A DNA stretch of 64,000 nt from Bacillus tequilensis KCTC 13622 (GCF_000507145.1 NZ_AYTO01000031.1:62001-126000); one strand, 5' to 3'; shown: positions 8,493-17,295, numbered from the stretch's first letter. Notes: generated by a model from the letters alone, not told the origin. Translations and numbers: made by a program.

Positions 8493-10218
8493 GGCTTCTT
8501 CTCTCCTTAAAAATTCGTTTTTTCAAAGTGGCTCTCAAGTAAAACGTATAACTGACAAACATGACAACAAATAAGAGCACGATTGCGGAGAGAATCCATA
8601 ACGCTTTTTCCAGAGGGGTTTGCCGATGATGATCGAAAAACTCGTCAATGGCGCTTACGCCGTTTTTTACCTGAATCGTTCCGTCACCGCTTGTATGAAT
8701 TTCCACTTTGTCTGTTTTGACGGTTTGTTTCGTTTTCTTTAAATCAAGCCATTCACTGTCCGGAATGCGCTCCATCTGGTTAACCAGCTCCGGCAAATAT
8801 TTCATCCCGAGATACGGGTGATAAAACCCTCCGGCAACTCCGCCTTCAAAATCTATCATCTGGGAGATGTGCTCCTCCATATCGCCGAGCGGGTTTTGCT
8901 TAGATGTATCGACAAAGCCGATCGTTTCCGGATACAGCGTCATGCCGTGCAGCATCGAAGGAGTGGTCACATACGGAGATGCGCCGGATGTTTTCCAGGT
9001 GGCGCCGCTGAGCTGGACCTGGCCGAAAATACTTGTAAAATATTGCGAAGCGATTTGATAGCCGTATTCTGACATTGTGTAATGAGGCGCTTCAAACGCC
9101 AGCGGGTAGAGGCCCGATGATGTCAAATCCTCAATAGCCCGTGTCAGCTTCTGCTTTGTATAAGATTCTTCCTTTTCACGAAATGGTTTCAGATAGCTGT
9201 TGTAGGCTTGTTCGTTCGGGAAGTCCTGTTCGTTTTCCAAAATGGACGGGGGGTCTTCGGCATTTCCAGATGTAATTGGCTGATCCGCCTTTGCATCCCA
9301 AAATTCAAAGCCCTCTCCTGTTTCACTGTAGCGATAAGCGTGGGTATAGCCGTGAACAATGATGCTTCCGCCCATGCTTTGCAGCTTTTTCAGCACTTTG
9401 ACCATCTTTGGTTTATCAGACAAATACACTTTGTCACCTGTTTCCGGGTTCAAGTAAACCGGAATCACGGCCAGAATAAAAGGAACATGCCGCTTATACA
9501 GATATGTACCGGCTTGAAGGAGCAATTTTTCATCAGACATCGGGCTGATATCCTCGAGGCGCAAATACAATAACGTCGTCCCCGCTTTCTCACCGAAAGC
9601 TTCCCTGAGCTGTTTCGCCACGATCAAATTGTCATTTAACAAATTCGTTAATCCAATGTACACATTCGCTTTTTTTGTTTTCCATATAAAAGAATGCGTT
9701 TCGCCGTCGTCATCTGATTTGAAGGTATAAAGCGGCTTTCCTTTCAGACCTGATACGCTCAGCACGTTAAGCCCGCTCTCCAAAGACACATCCGTCTTTT
9801 CCGACCTGCTGTGGACCTGAAAGACATTTTCTTTCTCAGCTAATGAAAGCCCGGAAAATTGGCTGATTTGGCCTGCGTTATAGCCAATGGCGACAACAGG
9901 TTTTTTTACGCTGCTGATAAGAGACACCAGTTTTTTGCTGAGCTTTCTTTTCGTTTGCCCATAATAAATCACACGATCTTTTCCTTTTACATCAGAAGCT
10001 TCAACATCCGAGTCTTTTTTGACTGTCACGCGTGATGTAAAGTGCCCCGCAAGCAAATCGAGCATTTTGACTTGAGACGACTCTTTGCCGTTTAAGGTTG
10101 AATAGATGATGAGAATGCCGGCATCCCGCTCTTTCGCTTGTGCGGAAACGGGAAAAGCCGCAATAGCTGAAAGCAGAAGCGTTACGACGCAAAGCAGCGT
10201 GATTCTTTTATAGTTCAT
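8485..10218 (-). CDS. ydaL: YdaL, DUF2334 polysaccharide deacetylase-like protein
   Basis: A 577-residue exported protein with a signal peptide (about 1-27, ending VSAQAKE) and a C-terminal transmembrane helix (about 543-563) before a basic tail. The middle third has the NodB-like/DUF2334 deacetylase pattern: LRLEDISP (acidic metal residue), HGYTHAYRYSETGEGFEF and FEAPHYTMSEYGYQ. It may trim or modify the glycan made by YdaM at the outer face of the membrane; activity is not demonstrated by sequence. Its start overlaps ydaK by 11 bases and its end overlaps ydaM. Confidence 0.82.
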   Translation of the reverse strand: MNYKRITLLCVVTLLLSAIAAFPVSAQAKERDAGILIIYSTLNGKESSQVKMLDLLAGHFTSRVTVKKDSDVEASDVKGKDRVIYYGQTKRKLSKKLVSLISSVKKPVVAIGYNAGQISQFSGLSLAEKENVFQVHSRSEKTDVSLESGLNVLSVSGLKGKPLYTFKSDDDGETHSFIWKTKKANVYIGLTNLLNDNLIVAKQLREAFGEKAGTTLLYLRLEDISPMSDEKLLLQAGTYLYKRHVPFILAVIPVYLNPETGDKVYLSDKPKMVKVLKKLQSMGGSIIVHGYTHAYRYSETGEGFEFWDAKADQPITSGNAEDPPSILENEQDFPNEQAYNSYLKPFREKEESYTKQKLTRAIEDLTSSGLYPLAFEAPHYTMSEYGYQIASQYFTSIFGQVQLSGATWKTSGASPYVTTPSMLHGMTLYPETIGFVDTSKQNPLGDMEEHISQMIDFEGGVAGGFYHPYLGMKYLPELVNQMERIPDSEWLDLKKTKQTVKTDKVEIHTSGDGTIQVKNGVSAIDEFFDHHRQTPLEKALWILSAIVLLFVVMFVSYTFYLRATLKKRIFKERRSLG

Positions 10219-11059
10219 TCATCATCATCTCGTTTTCCAGTTCATCTAAAAATTGATCTGCTGTTTTGATATCTTTGCGGTAAGGCAAATAGCAGACGTG
10301 GAACGTAAGCGTCACATACTTGCCATTTTCCAGCTGATACGTGTCTAATTGTTTTTTCAGCTTTGTCAGGACGGCCGGCATATGTTCAGCAGGCGTATGC
10401 GTCAGCACGATCCCGATACGCTCGTCGGAGGGACGGAATTTCTTATCCGTTTCCCTGACGCTTGACCTGATTTGCTGACTGACATATTGGAAGAGACGGT
10501 CCGTTTCTTTATCACCGTACAAAGACTTAAACTCTTTGAAATAATGCATGTGCAGCAGCAAAAACACGAAAGAATTGCCATAGCGCTCCGCCCGCTTGAT
10601 TTCCTCTGAAAGCTCCAGCCTCATCCTCTGCTTGTTATCAAAGCCGGTCACTCTGTCAACAGCGACAAAGCTTTTGATTTCGGATTGAAGCCGTGTAACT
10701 GAGCGCCGGAGCCCGGCTGCAATGTCGTGGATTCTTCCAGATATAAATGAAAACAGCAAAAGCGCGATCCCCCACACAACAAGCGTTCGCAGCCCTTCCT
10801 CAGCCGGAAAGAGCACAGCCTGTCCAGTTTGAAAAAACAGCATTAAGGTGCCGAGAACAAAGAGCACGATTAACGTCACTGCCAGCGCGTAAATCGGTCC
10901 GAACCAAATGCCTGCGGCGATGACGACAAACGTGATGCTAAGGATCAAAGCGCCTTCCGATTGCTGGGCTGACACATAATAAATAAACAGAGACAGGGCT
11001 GCGATGAGCCCTGAAAAATAAGAAAATAATTTTTGTGATTCATTGAATGATAGTTTCAT
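10208..11059 (-). CDS. ydaK: YdaK, degenerate GGDEF c-di-GMP receptor
   Basis: A 283-residue protein with four or five N-terminal transmembrane helices (residues 12-125) and a cytosolic GGDEF-like domain. The active-site signature is SDERI instead of GGDEF, so cyclase activity is not expected. The inhibitory-site motif RETD is kept exactly five residues upstream of it, the geometry that binds c-di-GMP. That fits the published view of YdaK as a receptor that switches on the polysaccharide operon. It overlaps ydaJ by 20 bases and ydaL by 11. Confidence 0.92.
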   Translation of the reverse strand: MKLSFNESQKLFSYFSGLIAALSLFIYYVSAQQSEGALILSITFVVIAAGIWFGPIYALAVTLIVLFVLGTLMLFFQTGQAVLFPAEEGLRTLVVWGIALLLFSFISGRIHDIAAGLRRSVTRLQSEIKSFVAVDRVTGFDNKQRMRLELSEEIKRAERYGNSFVFLLLHMHYFKEFKSLYGDKETDRLFQYVSQQIRSSVRETDKKFRPSDERIGIVLTHTPAEHMPAVLTKLKKQLDTYQLENGKYVTLTFHVCYLPYRKDIKTADQFLDELENEMMMNEL

Positions 11060-12128
11060 TAAAAAGCTTCCTTTCGGCTAACAGCGGCAGCAGATTGTCA
11101 AAAGAATGCGTCTGAGTGCCGCTCATATAACCTCCATAATACGATTGCACCGGATCAAGGATTTCAAAGTCATTCATTCTGTCATATATCTCTTTAATAA
11201 CAGAGCTGTCTTCATGCTGCTTCGTTAGAAACAATACGGCTAATGCGTATACGGATGGCGACTCATATTGAACGGCTGGCTCCTTCGTGTCTGCCGAATA
11301 TCGCCCGTACAGCTTTCCGTTTGTTTGAAATTTCTGCTTGATCCAGTCCGCTAAAACAGCGGCTTTTTCATCCCCTTCCGGCAAGTTCCAAGCGGCGTAC
11401 AACTGGTCAATCAGGTTCACTTCACTGTCATAGGTGTATTCCTTTGTTTCCGAGCTGTACGTCTTTGGCAGAAAGCCGTTTTTTAATGGAGCTGAATAGA
11501 GAACATCGGCATTCCGCTGTTCTGTTTCTTCGTCTATGATTCCATTCTTCTTTAAGACAGCTAACGCATCAGGCATGACGTATGAAATCGTCACATCCTT
11601 TGAAGCAGCCTGTGAGTCGTAAAAATCTGTAAATAACCCGTTGTTCATATTGTATGTCTTCAAGGCTTCGCCGATATTCCGAGCCGCTTGCGCATAGTCG
11701 CTGCGATCCCATTTTGCGGCGGCTTGGTCAAGAGACAGCATAATTCTCATATCATCTATCAGCGCATTCGTCCCGCTCGCTTGGCCGTTTTGAATCTTCC
11801 ATGTTACCAAGTGATTGCTCATCAGAAATGAGTCAGTCAGATGCTGGTATTGCTCCTGAAAATGCGGGGCGTCATTTTTGCTGACGAGAAACTCCATCCA
11901 TAGGCCGAGAGATTCTGATAAATAAGAAGACTGGTCTGACAAGTCAGTTTTGATCAGCCCTTTGCCATTCATTAGATTGTGATAGATGAAATACTCCGCC
12001 GGCTGAAGCGGGCTGGCGTTCGTTTCTGCCGCTGACTGAATTTGAGTCTTGTTTCCAGCCTCAGCGCCCCCTGCAGACAGCCCGATAGATAAGAACAATA
12101 AGATGACAGCGATTAACACATGCCTCAC
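11040..12128 (-). CDS. ydaJ: YdaJ, secreted glycoside hydrolase-like protein
   Basis: First gene of the ydaJKLMN operon, 362 residues, with a signal peptide (VLIAVILLFLSIGLSAGG). The rest is rich in Trp and aromatic residues and resembles family 8 / (alpha/alpha)6-barrel glycosidases, as in bacterial cellulose operons where a GH8 enzyme accompanies the synthase; I do not see a confident catalytic acid. I chose the GTG at 12128 because AAAGGGGG lies 9 bases upstream and it puts the signal peptide at the start; the frame stays open for 25 more codons upstream without a good ribosome site. Confidence 0.8.
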   Translation of the reverse strand: MRHVLIAVILLFLSIGLSAGGAEAGNKTQIQSAAETNASPLQPAEYFIYHNLMNGKGLIKTDLSDQSSYLSESLGLWMEFLVSKNDAPHFQEQYQHLTDSFLMSNHLVTWKIQNGQASGTNALIDDMRIMLSLDQAAAKWDRSDYAQAARNIGEALKTYNMNNGLFTDFYDSQAASKDVTISYVMPDALAVLKKNGIIDEETEQRNADVLYSAPLKNGFLPKTYSSETKEYTYDSEVNLIDQLYAAWNLPEGDEKAAVLADWIKQKFQTNGKLYGRYSADTKEPAVQYESPSVYALAVLFLTKQHEDSSVIKEIYDRMNDFEILDPVQSYYGGYMSGTQTHSFDNLLPLLAERKLFNETIIQ

Positions 12129-12298
12129 AGGAAAAATCCCCCTTTGTCGCCTGAAGCGAATCAGACGCTCACAAATATATGCAGACGAAAAAATGACTGC
12201 CATGTTACAAAGTACATTTACTATAAAAGAAAAAATTACAGATTACTAGCTTTTTTTCCCCTTTTTGAACAGTTAAAAAAAGGTAGATAAGCCCGATA

Positions 12299-12328
12299 GA
12301 AAAACCTGTGCGGAACGCACAGGTTTTC
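12299..12328 (-). terminator. topB terminator (bidirectional shape)
   Basis: AAAACCTGTGCG and CGCACAGGTTTT arms separated by GAA, just after the topB stop. Confidence 0.8.
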
Positions 12329-12330
12329 TG

Positions 12331-14514
12331 TTATTTATCCAAACCGAGTTTCTTCAGCTGTTCTGCCAGCGCGGTATTAATCGGCTCATCTTTATTTTGT
12401 TTTTTCATATAAGAGGAAACGTCCCGTTTGGAAGCACGGGCTTTATCTTTGTTTTTTCGTTTTTCAAATACGGAAAGCTTCTCACGGTGCCCGCACACAC
12501 ACGCGAAGGTCTGGCCCTCGCCTTGGCCGCGAAGCTCCATTCTTTTGTGGCAGTTCGGGCAGCGCGCGTTTGTTTTACGGGCAACCGTTTTTCTGTTTCC
12601 GCATTCACGGTCTTGGCACACGAGCATCGTGCCGCGTTTGCCGTTTACTTTCAGCATCATTTTGCCGCATTCCGGACACGCCGTTCCCGTGATGTTGTCG
12701 TGTCTGAAGGTTTGGCTGCTGTTTTTGATTTCTTTTACCGTTTGGTTAGCGTAAGCTTTCATGTCCTTAATAAAGACAGCAGATTTTAATGCACCGGCGG
12801 CGATCGCAGACAGCTTTTGCTCCCATTCCGCCGTTAAGGCCGGTGATTTTAGATCCTCCGGAACAAGCTGCAGGAGCTGTTTTCCTTTAGATGTGATAAA
12901 AATATCTTTGTCTTTTTTCTCGATTAAAAAGCTGTTGAACAGTTTTTCAATGATGTCGGCACGCGTTGCCACCGTGCCGAGGCCGCCTGTTTCTCCGAGC
13001 GTTTTGACGAGGCCTTTTTCTTCTCCTTGCATAAAAGCGCTTGGGTTTTCCATCGCCGACAGCAGGGTCCCTTCGTTAAAGCGGGCAGGCGGCTTCGTTT
13101 GGCCGCTTGTTTCAATTAATGTGCGAACGGCTAAAGCATCGCCTTTTTGAAGGGCCGGAAGTGTTTGGTCTCTGTCATCCTCCTGCTCATCATCCTCATC
13201 TGCCATATCATAAACGGCTTTCCACCCTTGCGACTGCACGGTTTTGCCTTTCGCCGTAAAGGTTTCTCCGCCGATTTCTGCGATGACCTTTGTCTCCTCA
13301 TATTCGAATGCCGGCATTAATACAGCAAGGAAACGTTTCGCAATCAGGTCATACAGCTTTCGTTCTTTATCACTCAGGCTGCTGAGAACGAGCGGCTCTT
13401 CTGTCGGGATAATCGCGTGGTGGTCTGACACCTTCGCGTCATTGACGTAGCCTTTATGGGATTTGATACCTCGTTTTTTAATTTGGCTGACATATTGGGC
13501 ATACGGTTTGACTTCCATGCCTTCCAGACGGTCTTTTAACGTCGGAACGATGTCACTGGTTAAAAACCTTGAGTCTGTCCGCGGATACGTGACGAGCTTA
13601 TGCTGCTCATACAGCTTCTGCAGGACAGAAAGCGTTTCTTTGGCAGAAAATCCGAAGCGCTTGTGGGCGTCACGCTGCAGCTCCGTTAAATCATAAAGGG
13701 CAGGCGCAAAGCTTTTTTTCGCTGTTTTTTTCAGCTCAGCAATGACCGCTTGCTTTCCTTCGAGGTCTTTCATCAAACGGCTTGTTATGTCTTGATTGAA
13801 TGTTCTCGTTTGCTTTGATTTTTTATCCTGCCACGTCAGCGTCATGCCATCGACCGCCGCACGGATGCCGTAATACGGAACCGGCTTAAATGCTTGAATG
13901 TCTGCTTCTCGCTTTGCGATCATGGCAAGTGTTGGCGTCTGCACACGCCCGCATGAGAGCTGGGCATTGAATTTTGTGGTGAGTGCACGAGTCGCGTTAA
14001 TTCCCACAATCCAATCCGCTTCCGCTCTGGCGACGGCAGAATGATACAGGTTTTCGTATTCTTTACCGCTGCGCAGCTTTTGAAAGCCTTCCTTGATTGC
14101 TTTATCCGTCACAGATGAAATCCACAGCCGTTTGATCGGCTTGCGGACGTTCGCTTTTTCAATGATCCAGCGCGCAACAAGCTCCCCTTCCCGGCCTGCA
14201 TCAGTCGCGATGACAATCTGATTGACATCTTTACGGGTAAGCTGGGATTTGACCGCATTGAACTGTTTTCCGGTTTTCTTAATCACTACAAGCTTTAAGG
14301 GTTCTGGGATAATTGGCAGATCCTCGAGCCGCCATGATTGAAATTCTTTTCCGTAGCCTTCCGGATCAGCAAGTGTCACCAAATGGCCCAAAGCCCAAGT
14401 CACAATATATTGATCACCCTCGAGATAACCGTTTCCTTTTTTATGGCACTTCAGCACCCGGGCTAAATCCCGGCCGACTGAAGGTTTTTCAGCTAGTACA
14501 ACTGTTTTTGACAT
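12331..14514 (-). CDS. topB: DNA topoisomerase III
   Basis: A 727-residue type IA topoisomerase. The TOPRIM domain begins with EKPSVGRDLA (catalytic Glu at about 8) and holds DAGREGE (about 105). The active-site tyrosine is in TYPRTDSRFL (about 310). The C-terminus has a zinc-ribbon with four Cys (CPEC ... CQDREC) followed by a second CPNC ... CVCG set. It relaxes negatively supercoiled or hemicatenated DNA through single-strand passage. It is transcribed alone, with its own terminator. Confidence 0.97.
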   Translation of the reverse strand: MSKTVVLAEKPSVGRDLARVLKCHKKGNGYLEGDQYIVTWALGHLVTLADPEGYGKEFQSWRLEDLPIIPEPLKLVVIKKTGKQFNAVKSQLTRKDVNQIVIATDAGREGELVARWIIEKANVRKPIKRLWISSVTDKAIKEGFQKLRSGKEYENLYHSAVARAEADWIVGINATRALTTKFNAQLSCGRVQTPTLAMIAKREADIQAFKPVPYYGIRAAVDGMTLTWQDKKSKQTRTFNQDITSRLMKDLEGKQAVIAELKKTAKKSFAPALYDLTELQRDAHKRFGFSAKETLSVLQKLYEQHKLVTYPRTDSRFLTSDIVPTLKDRLEGMEVKPYAQYVSQIKKRGIKSHKGYVNDAKVSDHHAIIPTEEPLVLSSLSDKERKLYDLIAKRFLAVLMPAFEYEETKVIAEIGGETFTAKGKTVQSQGWKAVYDMADEDDEQEDDRDQTLPALQKGDALAVRTLIETSGQTKPPARFNEGTLLSAMENPSAFMQGEEKGLVKTLGETGGLGTVATRADIIEKLFNSFLIEKKDKDIFITSKGKQLLQLVPEDLKSPALTAEWEQKLSAIAAGALKSAVFIKDMKAYANQTVKEIKNSSQTFRHDNITGTACPECGKMMLKVNGKRGTMLVCQDRECGNRKTVARKTNARCPNCHKRMELRGQGEGQTFACVCGHREKLSVFEKRKNKDKARASKRDVSSYMKKQNKDEPINTALAEQLKKLGLDK

Positions 14515-14578
14515 ACTTGATCACTTCTCTTTCTTTCACGCTCATCCTGTTATTATAACAGACTTCGCGCAGCACTCT

Positions 14579-15013
14579 CTAACCGCGCCCGTTATTCGTG
14601 TCAATTTCTGAGAAAATGACGTGAGTGACGGTTTGCGCGTATGGCGATGTTTTGTTGATGAAATCTTCTACCGCTTCAAGGCTTTCGGCATTGATTTTCA
14701 GCATATAGCAGGCCGCGCCAGCAATCCGGTAGCAAAATTCGATATTCGGCAATGTTTGAATATAGCTTTTGAACCGCTCGTAATCCGCGTTTTTGACGGT
14801 CGCTTCCACAATACAGGAAACGGGAAGCCCGAGTTTTTTCCGATCGACTTCCAGCGTGTATTGCTTGATGATCCCGAACGATTCAAGCTGCCTCACCCGT
14901 TCTGTCACGGATGGCGGTGACAGCTTGATTTTCCTGCCCAATTCCCTCATCGACAAACGGCTGTCCTTCTTCAGCTCCTCAATGATATTCAGATCAATCT
15001 GGTCAAGTTTCAT
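14579..15013 (-). CDS. lrpC: Lrp/AsnC family regulator LrpC
   Basis: A 144-residue transcription factor with an N-terminal winged helix (DLNIIEELKKDSRLSMRELG, recognition helix SPPSVTERVRQLE) and a C-terminal RAM/ligand domain (about 65-140). LrpC of B. subtilis binds and wraps curved DNA and affects sporulation and amino-acid metabolism. It is 65 bases downstream of the topB start on the same strand and divergent from ydzA. Confidence 0.94.
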   Translation of the reverse strand: MKLDQIDLNIIEELKKDSRLSMRELGRKIKLSPPSVTERVRQLESFGIIKQYTLEVDRKKLGLPVSCIVEATVKNADYERFKSYIQTLPNIEFCYRIAGAACYMLKINAESLEAVEDFINKTSPYAQTVTHVIFSEIDTNNGRG

Positions 15014-15198
15014 TTCAACATCCTTCTTTTATGATTTTGTACACATTATCTCGGGTATTTTTGTAAATGACAAGTACAGTTCCCTAGAAAAGGCATATAA
15101 AAATGAAAGTTTTCCGAACATTTTCTGAAAGCGGTCATATGCGCTCTCCGGATTGTTTATCATATATAGTGAAAATGTGTCCACAAGGAGGGCGATTT

Positions 15199-15489
15199 AT
15201 GCTGCAAACGCCGATCGGAAGACTGCGCACGATGGGTTTTATTGAAGGAATGTCACTCTTAATCCTGCTGTTCATCGCCATGCCGCTGAAATATTGGGCA
15301 GGCCTTCCGCTTGCGGTGACCATTGTCGGTTCGGTTCACGGCGGATTGTTCATTTTGTATTTGCTTGTTTTGGCGTATGCGGCTTTCTCTGTCAAATGGC
15401 CGCTGAAATGGTCAGCCGCCGGGTTTATCGCCGCTTTTGTCCCATTCGGGAACTTTTTGTACGACCGCGGATTAAGAAAATATAAATAA
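15199..15489 (+). CDS. ydzA: YdzA, DUF3817 membrane protein
   Basis: A 96-residue protein with three hydrophobic segments (about 17-35, 42-64, 72-88) matching the DUF3817 family of small integral membrane proteins of unknown function. The start at 15199 follows AAGGAGGG at an 8-base distance; the frame is open further upstream but without a ribosome site. It is divergent from lrpC. Confidence 0.85.
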   Translation: MLQTPIGRLRTMGFIEGMSLLILLFIAMPLKYWAGLPLAVTIVGSVHGGLFILYLLVLAYAAFSVKWPLKWSAAGFIAAFVPFGNFLYDRGLRKYK

Positions 15490-15498
15490 GAAAACGCG

Positions 15499-15532
15499 AA
15501 AAAGGCTGGATCTTTATGATCCAGCCTTTCTT
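15499..15532. terminator. Shared terminator of ydzA and amj
   Basis: Perfect 12-base arms AAAGGCTGGATC / GATCCAGCCTTT between the convergent genes ydzA and amj. Confidence 0.85.
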
Positions 15533-15534
15533 AG

Positions 15535-16344
15535 TTAAAACCACTTTGTCAGCCACGCGATATAGTAGGCGCCCGGGATAAACAAGAGCTGGGCGAGGAG
15601 CGTACCCGCCACCCTTGAGGTAACCATTGTGATAGAGGTCCACTTTAAATACGTATAGCTTCTTTTTCCTTTTGCCACGTCATCAGCGAGAACAGATACC
15701 TTAGGATCAACAAAAATGGCCAGCAGCATCGTCGCAATCCCGTTGATCAAACCCGATGCCATGACCGCTGTCGTGCTGCGCTCCGGCGCCAGAAGGCCTG
15801 CGTATAAAGCCGAAAGCACGCCGATCGTATAAATGGATGTAATCAGCATGTTGATGACAAACAAACGCTTCGGGATCAAGCGGATGTCAAACCCTTTTAC
15901 ATATGAAAGAGACGGCAGACGCAAATAGGAAAGGGCATTTTTGAATCCTTGTTTCGAGAATCCCTTTTGAAACACTTGTAAAACAGAGCCGCCGCCGCCC
16001 GCCAAGTGAATAATCGCCCGTGAGAAAAGAGCGACAAAAGACGGAAGCAGGATAATGCCCAGGATGGTGCCGACTGTCGATCCGAAAATCAAGAAGCGGA
16101 ACTGCTCGCTGACAATCGCCAGGGCGTTTTTTCCCGCATCATCAATTAAATGTCCGGTAAAGGGCTGCTGCACCATGTTCGACATTCTGGATACGATGAC
16201 CATGACATTAAACAGAGAAAGCGCGGACGCAATAAATCCAACGCGGGCCCCGGAAAGCCTGGTGGCATAAGCTAAAGTTTCTATCGAGTGAATCAGTAAT
16301 AAAAAACAGAAAATAAAAAGTACTTGTGTTGTAATGACATGCAC
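15535..16344 (-). CDS. amj: Alternate lipid II flippase Amj
   Basis: A 269-residue polytopic membrane protein (six or more helices) corresponding to B. subtilis YdaH, shown to be a lipid II flippase that substitutes for MurJ in cell-wall synthesis. It starts with GTG at 16344, preceded by TTGGAGGAAG. The known regulator is the envelope-stress factor sigma-M; a TGAAAC box with a plausible -10 is seen upstream. Its end shares a terminator with ydzA. Confidence 0.9.
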   Translation of the reverse strand: MHVITTQVLFIFCFLLLIHSIETLAYATRLSGARVGFIASALSLFNVMVIVSRMSNMVQQPFTGHLIDDAGKNALAIVSEQFRFLIFGSTVGTILGIILLPSFVALFSRAIIHLAGGGGSVLQVFQKGFSKQGFKNALSYLRLPSLSYVKGFDIRLIPKRLFVINMLITSIYTIGVLSALYAGLLAPERSTTAVMASGLINGIATMLLAIFVDPKVSVLADDVAKGKRSYTYLKWTSITMVTSRVAGTLLAQLLFIPGAYYIAWLTKWF

Positions 16345-16376
16345 GTTATTCTTCCTCCAATTTCATCCTAGAGATA

Positions 16377-16404
16377 AGACTATAGAGAAGATAAAGAGGT
16401 TTCA
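16377..16404 (-). promoter_or_regulatory. Candidate ECF (sigma-M-type) promoter of amj
   Basis: Minus strand TGAAAC (16399-16404) followed after 17 bases by AGTC. The -35 is a perfect ECF element; the -10 differs from CGTC by one base, so this is a candidate only. Confidence 0.45.
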
Positions 16405-16412
16405 GTTTCCAA

Positions 16413-16444
16413 TAAAAAAACCGCCGGCTCGCGCCGGGCGGTTT
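16413..16444 (-). terminator. Terminator upstream of amj
   Basis: Strong GC stem (AAACCGCC... paired with ...GGCGGTTT) with seven T on the minus strand. It lies about 390 bases past the ydaG stop, so it ends either a long ydaG 3' region or an unrecognised minus-strand RNA. Confidence 0.7.
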
Positions 16445-16666
16445 GTCTTATTCTTTTCTATACGCAAATAAAGATTATATCATCCGCACATCGGGCGGGT
16501 TAGATTCATAAAGCATTGTTCCGAAGAATCACTCTTGAAAGTAAACACCATGGAAATTTCTTGAACACAAGACAACGAAAGCCCTACCTCTCAATCGTCA
16601 CTGCGGCTCCGAAGCCGCGCCAGTGTGAATTGTAAAACAAAAAAGTCTTTTTTCCATCTCATCGTT

Positions 16667-16821
16667 AGGGGCGATTTGTTATGAAGGAAAAGAATAAGGG
16701 CAGCTGGTTTGCTGCTCGTGAAGCGGTAAAGCTTCTATCTCAAAACAGAAAAAAGAAGTTTACTTTCTTTTTTATTTGCTTATTTTTCTTGCTTAGCTAT
16801 TCATGATAACATATCGCCCCT
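16667..16821. repeat. 16-base inverted repeat enclosing a small ORF
   Basis: AGGGGCGATTTGTTAT (16667-16682) pairs with ATAACATATCGCCCCT (16806-16821), 15 of 16 positions. The arms are 123 bases apart. In the plus-strand RNA they would pair the ribosome site with the stop region; on DNA the unit could also be a small element with terminal repeats. The flanking stretch 16448-16666 has a further short GC hairpin at 16604-16627 and no other gene that I can support. Confidence 0.6.
16681..16806 (+). CDS. Possible 41-residue membrane peptide inside an inverted repeat
   Basis: An ATG with AGGGG about 10 bases upstream opens a 41-codon frame. The product is basic at the N-terminus (MKEKNKGSW, QNRKKK) and ends in a hydrophobic stretch (TFFFICLFFLLSYS). 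The Shine-Dalgarno and start lie inside the left arm (16667-16682) of a repeat whose right arm (16806-16821) overlaps the stop codon. This size, charge pattern and 5'-3' pairing resemble type I toxin messages, but I recognise no toxin family and no antisense RNA is proven. It may also be non-coding. Confidence 0.35.
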   Translation: MKEKNKGSWFAAREAVKLLSQNRKKKFTFFFICLFFLLSYS

Positions 16822-16836
16822 GCAAATACAACCTTT

Positions 16837-17259
16837 TTATAATTCGAGTGAGACTGGCGTTTTCTCTCCGGCATTCATCAATCTGATATCCTCCGGTTGA
16901 ATTTCAAGAATCACCAGATTTGGATCATCCTTGCCGTCAAACCAGCGTTCTAATTTGGAACTCCATATTTTGTCCTTCAGTTCAGCCGAATTGTTGATTT
17001 TGGCTTTTCCTGCAACCTCGACATACGCGTCGCCAAAGCCTTCACAATCATAGCCTAATAAAATGTGGACATTAGGGTTGTTCTCAATCTCTTCCGTTTT
17101 ATGAGTTTCTTTGCTTGTTGGTGTGTAGATCGTCAGCCCGTCATGGAAAAAAGTCATGTAGCGGGAATGCGGCTTACCCTTTTGAACCGTTGCGAGCGAG
17201 CCTACTTTATGGTGTTCTAGAACATCTAGCACTTTTTGTTTGATATCTTGCTGATTCAT
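16837..17259 (-). CDS. ydaG: YdaG, general stress flavin-binding split-barrel protein
   Basis: A 140-residue protein of the pyridoxamine-phosphate-oxidase-like split-barrel (general stress protein 26) family. Motifs include KVGSLATVQKGKPHSRYM and the long C-terminal LVILEIQPEDIRLMN. Members bind FMN or related cofactors; the substrate is unknown. In B. subtilis it belongs to the sigma-B regulon, and a candidate promoter is at 17296-17321. Confidence 0.85.
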   Translation of the reverse strand: MNQQDIKQKVLDVLEHHKVGSLATVQKGKPHSRYMTFFHDGLTIYTPTSKETHKTEEIENNPNVHILLGYDCEGFGDAYVEVAGKAKINNSAELKDKIWSSKLERWFDGKDDPNLVILEIQPEDIRLMNAGEKTPVSLEL

Positions 17260-17295
17260 TGTGAATCACTCCTTTTTAACGTCTCCGCTGTTACT

